Of a DNA stretch of 64,000 bases, positions 62,532-64,000 are shown piece after piece. The stretch covers positions 434,001 to 498,000 of the forward strand of contig CAVYLN010000002.1 of NCBI GenBank assembly GCA_963769435.1, written 5' to 3'. The notes under the pieces were generated by a model, which was given only the letters and a program-made list of their open reading frames with translations, searched no databases and was not told the origin of the DNA. The number at the start of each line of letters is the position of its first letter. Position 1 is the stretch's first letter. The stretch comes from JADKAV01 sp963769435 (lineage in GTDB: Bacteria; Actinomycetota; Actinomycetes; S36-B12; UBA10799). The position numbers and the translations under genes were made by a program.

Positions 62532-64000
62532 GTCTTCTCCACGAACTCGGTCTGGCTGGTCTGCCATCGGTTCACCATCGCCCGCAGGGCGCGGTGCTCG
62601 GCGAGCGTGGGGTCGCGTTCGAGTAGTTCCGCCGCGTCCGTCCGCGCCTGCTCGATGACGTCCTCATCCCGGATCACCCGAAGAACCCGAAGCCGGGTCA
62701 GTCTCCCCGACTGTGCGGTTCCCAGTACGTCGCCTTCCTTGCGCTGCTCCAGATCCACCCGGGCAAGGTCGAAACCGTTGGTGGTGCCGGCCACTTTCTC
62801 CAGCCTGGCCACCGCCTCCGGATTGCGTGTCGAGAGCAGGCAGAGCCCAGGAAGCTGCGCGCGTCCGACCCGACCCCGGAGCTGGTGCAGCTGGGAAACG
62901 CCGAAAGACTCCGCGTCGAGCACCACCATCATGGTCGCCGCGGGCACGTCCACCCCGACCTCGATGACACTGGTGGCGACCAGGACATCGATCGAGTCCG
63001 CACGCGTGGCGTCCGCGGAGAAGCGGGCCATGACATCGGCCTTCTCCGCGGCGGACATGCGGCCATGCATGACTCCCACCCGCACCTTCGCGAGCGGACC
63101 CTCGGCGAGTTCCTCCGCGGTTCGCACGACCCCGCGGGTGTTCTCCGGGGTGGGGAAGTCGAGCTCGGCCAGCTCCTGGGGCAGGTCGACCGCGACCTCG
63201 GCCCCGCCGTCCCCCTCCCCGATCCGCGGGCAGACGACGTAGACCTTGCGGCCCTGCACGACCTCCTCAGCCACCCGCTCCCAGGTCCGCGTGGCATGCC
63301 GTGGAGCCCGGGCCTCATCGACCACAAAGGTGCTGACACCCGCGCGGCCTGCCGGCAACTCGCGCAGCGTGGTCACATCGAGGTCTCCGAACACGGTCAT
63401 GGCAACCGTGCGAGGGATCGGCGTGGCGGTCATCACCAGCAGGTGCGGCTTGGTCTGGCCAGGTCCCCGCTCCAGCAGAGCGGCCCTCTGCTCGACCCCG
63501 AAACGATGCTGTTCGTCCACGACCACCAGGCCCAGATCCGCGAACTGGACCGCTTCGTTGAGCAATGCGTGGGTGCCGACCACGATGCCCGCCTCACCGC
63601 TCATGATGCGCAGCAGAGCATCTCGTCGCGCGGCGGTGGAGGCACTGCCGGTCAGAAGTACGACCCTTGTCCCGGATGCGTCCCCGGTGAGGGTCCCCGC
63701 CTGCGAGAGTTCCCCGAGCAGCGCCGTGATCGACGCATGGTGCTGGGCGGCGAGCACCTCCGTCGGTGCCAGTAGTACCGCCTGTCCGCCAGAATCGACG
63801 ACGGTGGCCATGGCCAGCAGGGCCACGAGCGTCTTGCCGGCACCGACCTCGCCGTGCAGGAGCCTCTGCATCGGTTGAGTGCGTGACAGGTCGGCGCAGA
63901 TCTCGTCGACCGCGGCCTGCTGACCAGCGGTCAGGTCGAACGGCAGACGTCGTCGGACCGCCGCCAGCCAACCCGTCCGGGCGACCCTGTCGAACGGTGG
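62528..64000 (-). CDS. recG: ATP-dependent DNA helicase RecG, C-terminal two thirds (cut by window edge)
   Basis: RecG remodels stalled replication forks and branched DNA. The open frame runs from the right edge. It starts within the end of the wedge-to-helicase linker and shows LPFDLTAGQQAAVDEICADL, Walker A HGEVGAGKTLVALLAMA, the Walker B region DEQHRFGVEQR, MTATPIPRT, and motifs V/VI as GVDVPAATMMVVLDAESFGV and LHQLRGRVGRA. The TRG-like end is WQTSQTEFVEKT. About 490 codons are visible; the N-terminal wedge domain lies outside the window. Confidence 0.95.
   Translation of the reverse strand, partial: PPFDRVARTGWLAAVRRRLPFDLTAGQQAAVDEICADLSRTQPMQRLLHGEVGAGKTLVALLAMATVVDSGGQAVLLAPTEVLAAQHHASITALLGELSQAGTLTGDASGTRVVLLTGSASTAARRDALLRIMSGEAGIVVGTHALLNEAVQFADLGLVVVDEQHRFGVEQRAALLERGPGQTKPHLLVMTATPIPRTVAMTVFGDLDVTTLRELPAGRAGVSTFVVDEARAPRHATRTWERVAEEVVQGRKVYVVCPRIGEGDGGAEVAVDLPQELAELDFPTPENTRGVVRTAEELAEGPLAKVRVGVMHGRMSAAEKADVMARFSADATRADSIDVLVATSVIEVGVDVPAATMMVVLDAESFGVSQLHQLRGRVGRAQLPGLCLLSTRNPEAVARLEKVAGTTNGFDLARVDLEQRKEGDVLGTAQSGRLTRLRVLRVIRDEDVIEQARTDAAELLERDPTLAEHRALRAMVNRWQTSQTEFVEKT

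Noticed and set aside
1..64000. CRISPR arrays, restriction or toxin systems, prophage, rRNA or tRNA genes
   Set aside because: None was recognised. The window is mostly core operons, and the accessory genes seen are metabolic, transport or surface functions.

Overview
The window is a high-G+C, gene-dense piece of an actinobacterial (Actinomycetota) chromosome. Gene order is the main evidence: recG-rsmD-coaD, yceD-rpmF-rnc-mutM, smc-ftsY-amtB-glnB-glnD-ffh-rpsP-khpA-rimM-trmD-rplS-lepB-rnhB-DUF2469-dprA, xerC-whiG, rpsB-tsf-pyrH, frr-cdsA-rlmN-dxr-rseP-ispG-GNAT, and proS ... rimP-nusA-ylxR-infB-DUF503-rbfA-nrnA-truB-ribF all follow the order known from Streptomyces and relatives. A WhiG-type sigma factor, the DUF4081/GNAT protein, the actinobacterial DUF503 and DUF2469 proteins, many GTG starts and many 4-bp ATGA/GTGA overlaps agree with this. 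Genus or order cannot be fixed from the sequence alone.

Layout. Positions 1-5.5 kb hold part of an exopolysaccharide cluster (two family-4 glycosyltransferases, a Wzx-type flippase, a Wzy-type polymerase and a Wzz-like protein). It sits where rpsO-pnp often follow ribF. From 5.7 to 14.3 kb is the translation-factor run on the minus strand (ribF, truB, nrnA, rbfA, DUF503, infB, ylxR, nusA, rimP), with a repeat-bearing spacer between nusA and ylxR. From 14.4 to 21.8 kb come accessory plus-strand genes (two ferritin-like proteins, a PQQ-type sugar dehydrogenase lipoprotein, a secreted GH31 glycosidase) interleaved with proS and the GNAT gene. From 20.9 to 28.2 kb is the isoprenoid/phospholipid run (ispG, rseP, dxr, rlmN, cdsA, frr).

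From 28.3 to 35.9 kb an accessory block separates frr from pyrH, which are neighbours in most bacteria. It carries a cation diffusion facilitator, an acyl-CoA thioesterase II, a secreted seven-repeat RCC1-like protein flanked by a duplicated end of the thioesterase gene, a DUF2804 protein and a feoABC iron-uptake operon behind a DtxR/IdeR-like iron box. From 35.9 to 44.9 kb are pyrH, tsf, rpsB, an M23 peptidase, a ZIP transporter, whiG, xerC, dprA, DUF2469, rnhB, lepB and rplS. From 45.0 to 64 kb are trmD to ffh, the nitrogen-control operon amtB-glnB-glnD with a GlnR-like site, ftsY, smc, mutM, rnc, rpmF, yceD, a coiled-coil protein, coaD, rsmD and a truncated recG.

A striking technical or biological feature is that about eighteen coding regions or junctions, including essential genes (infB, rpsB, trmD, rpsP, ffh), need a one-base frame correction. 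Almost all of these need removal of one extra base. The rpsB case has an internal control that points to a spurious inserted base. I therefore annotate these as single genes with probable sequence errors. No CRISPR array, rRNA, tRNA, insertion sequence, prophage or recognisable defence system was found. The most unusual loci are the thioesterase duplication around the RCC1-like gene, the tandem repeat in the nusA-ylxR spacer and the GH31 enzyme.
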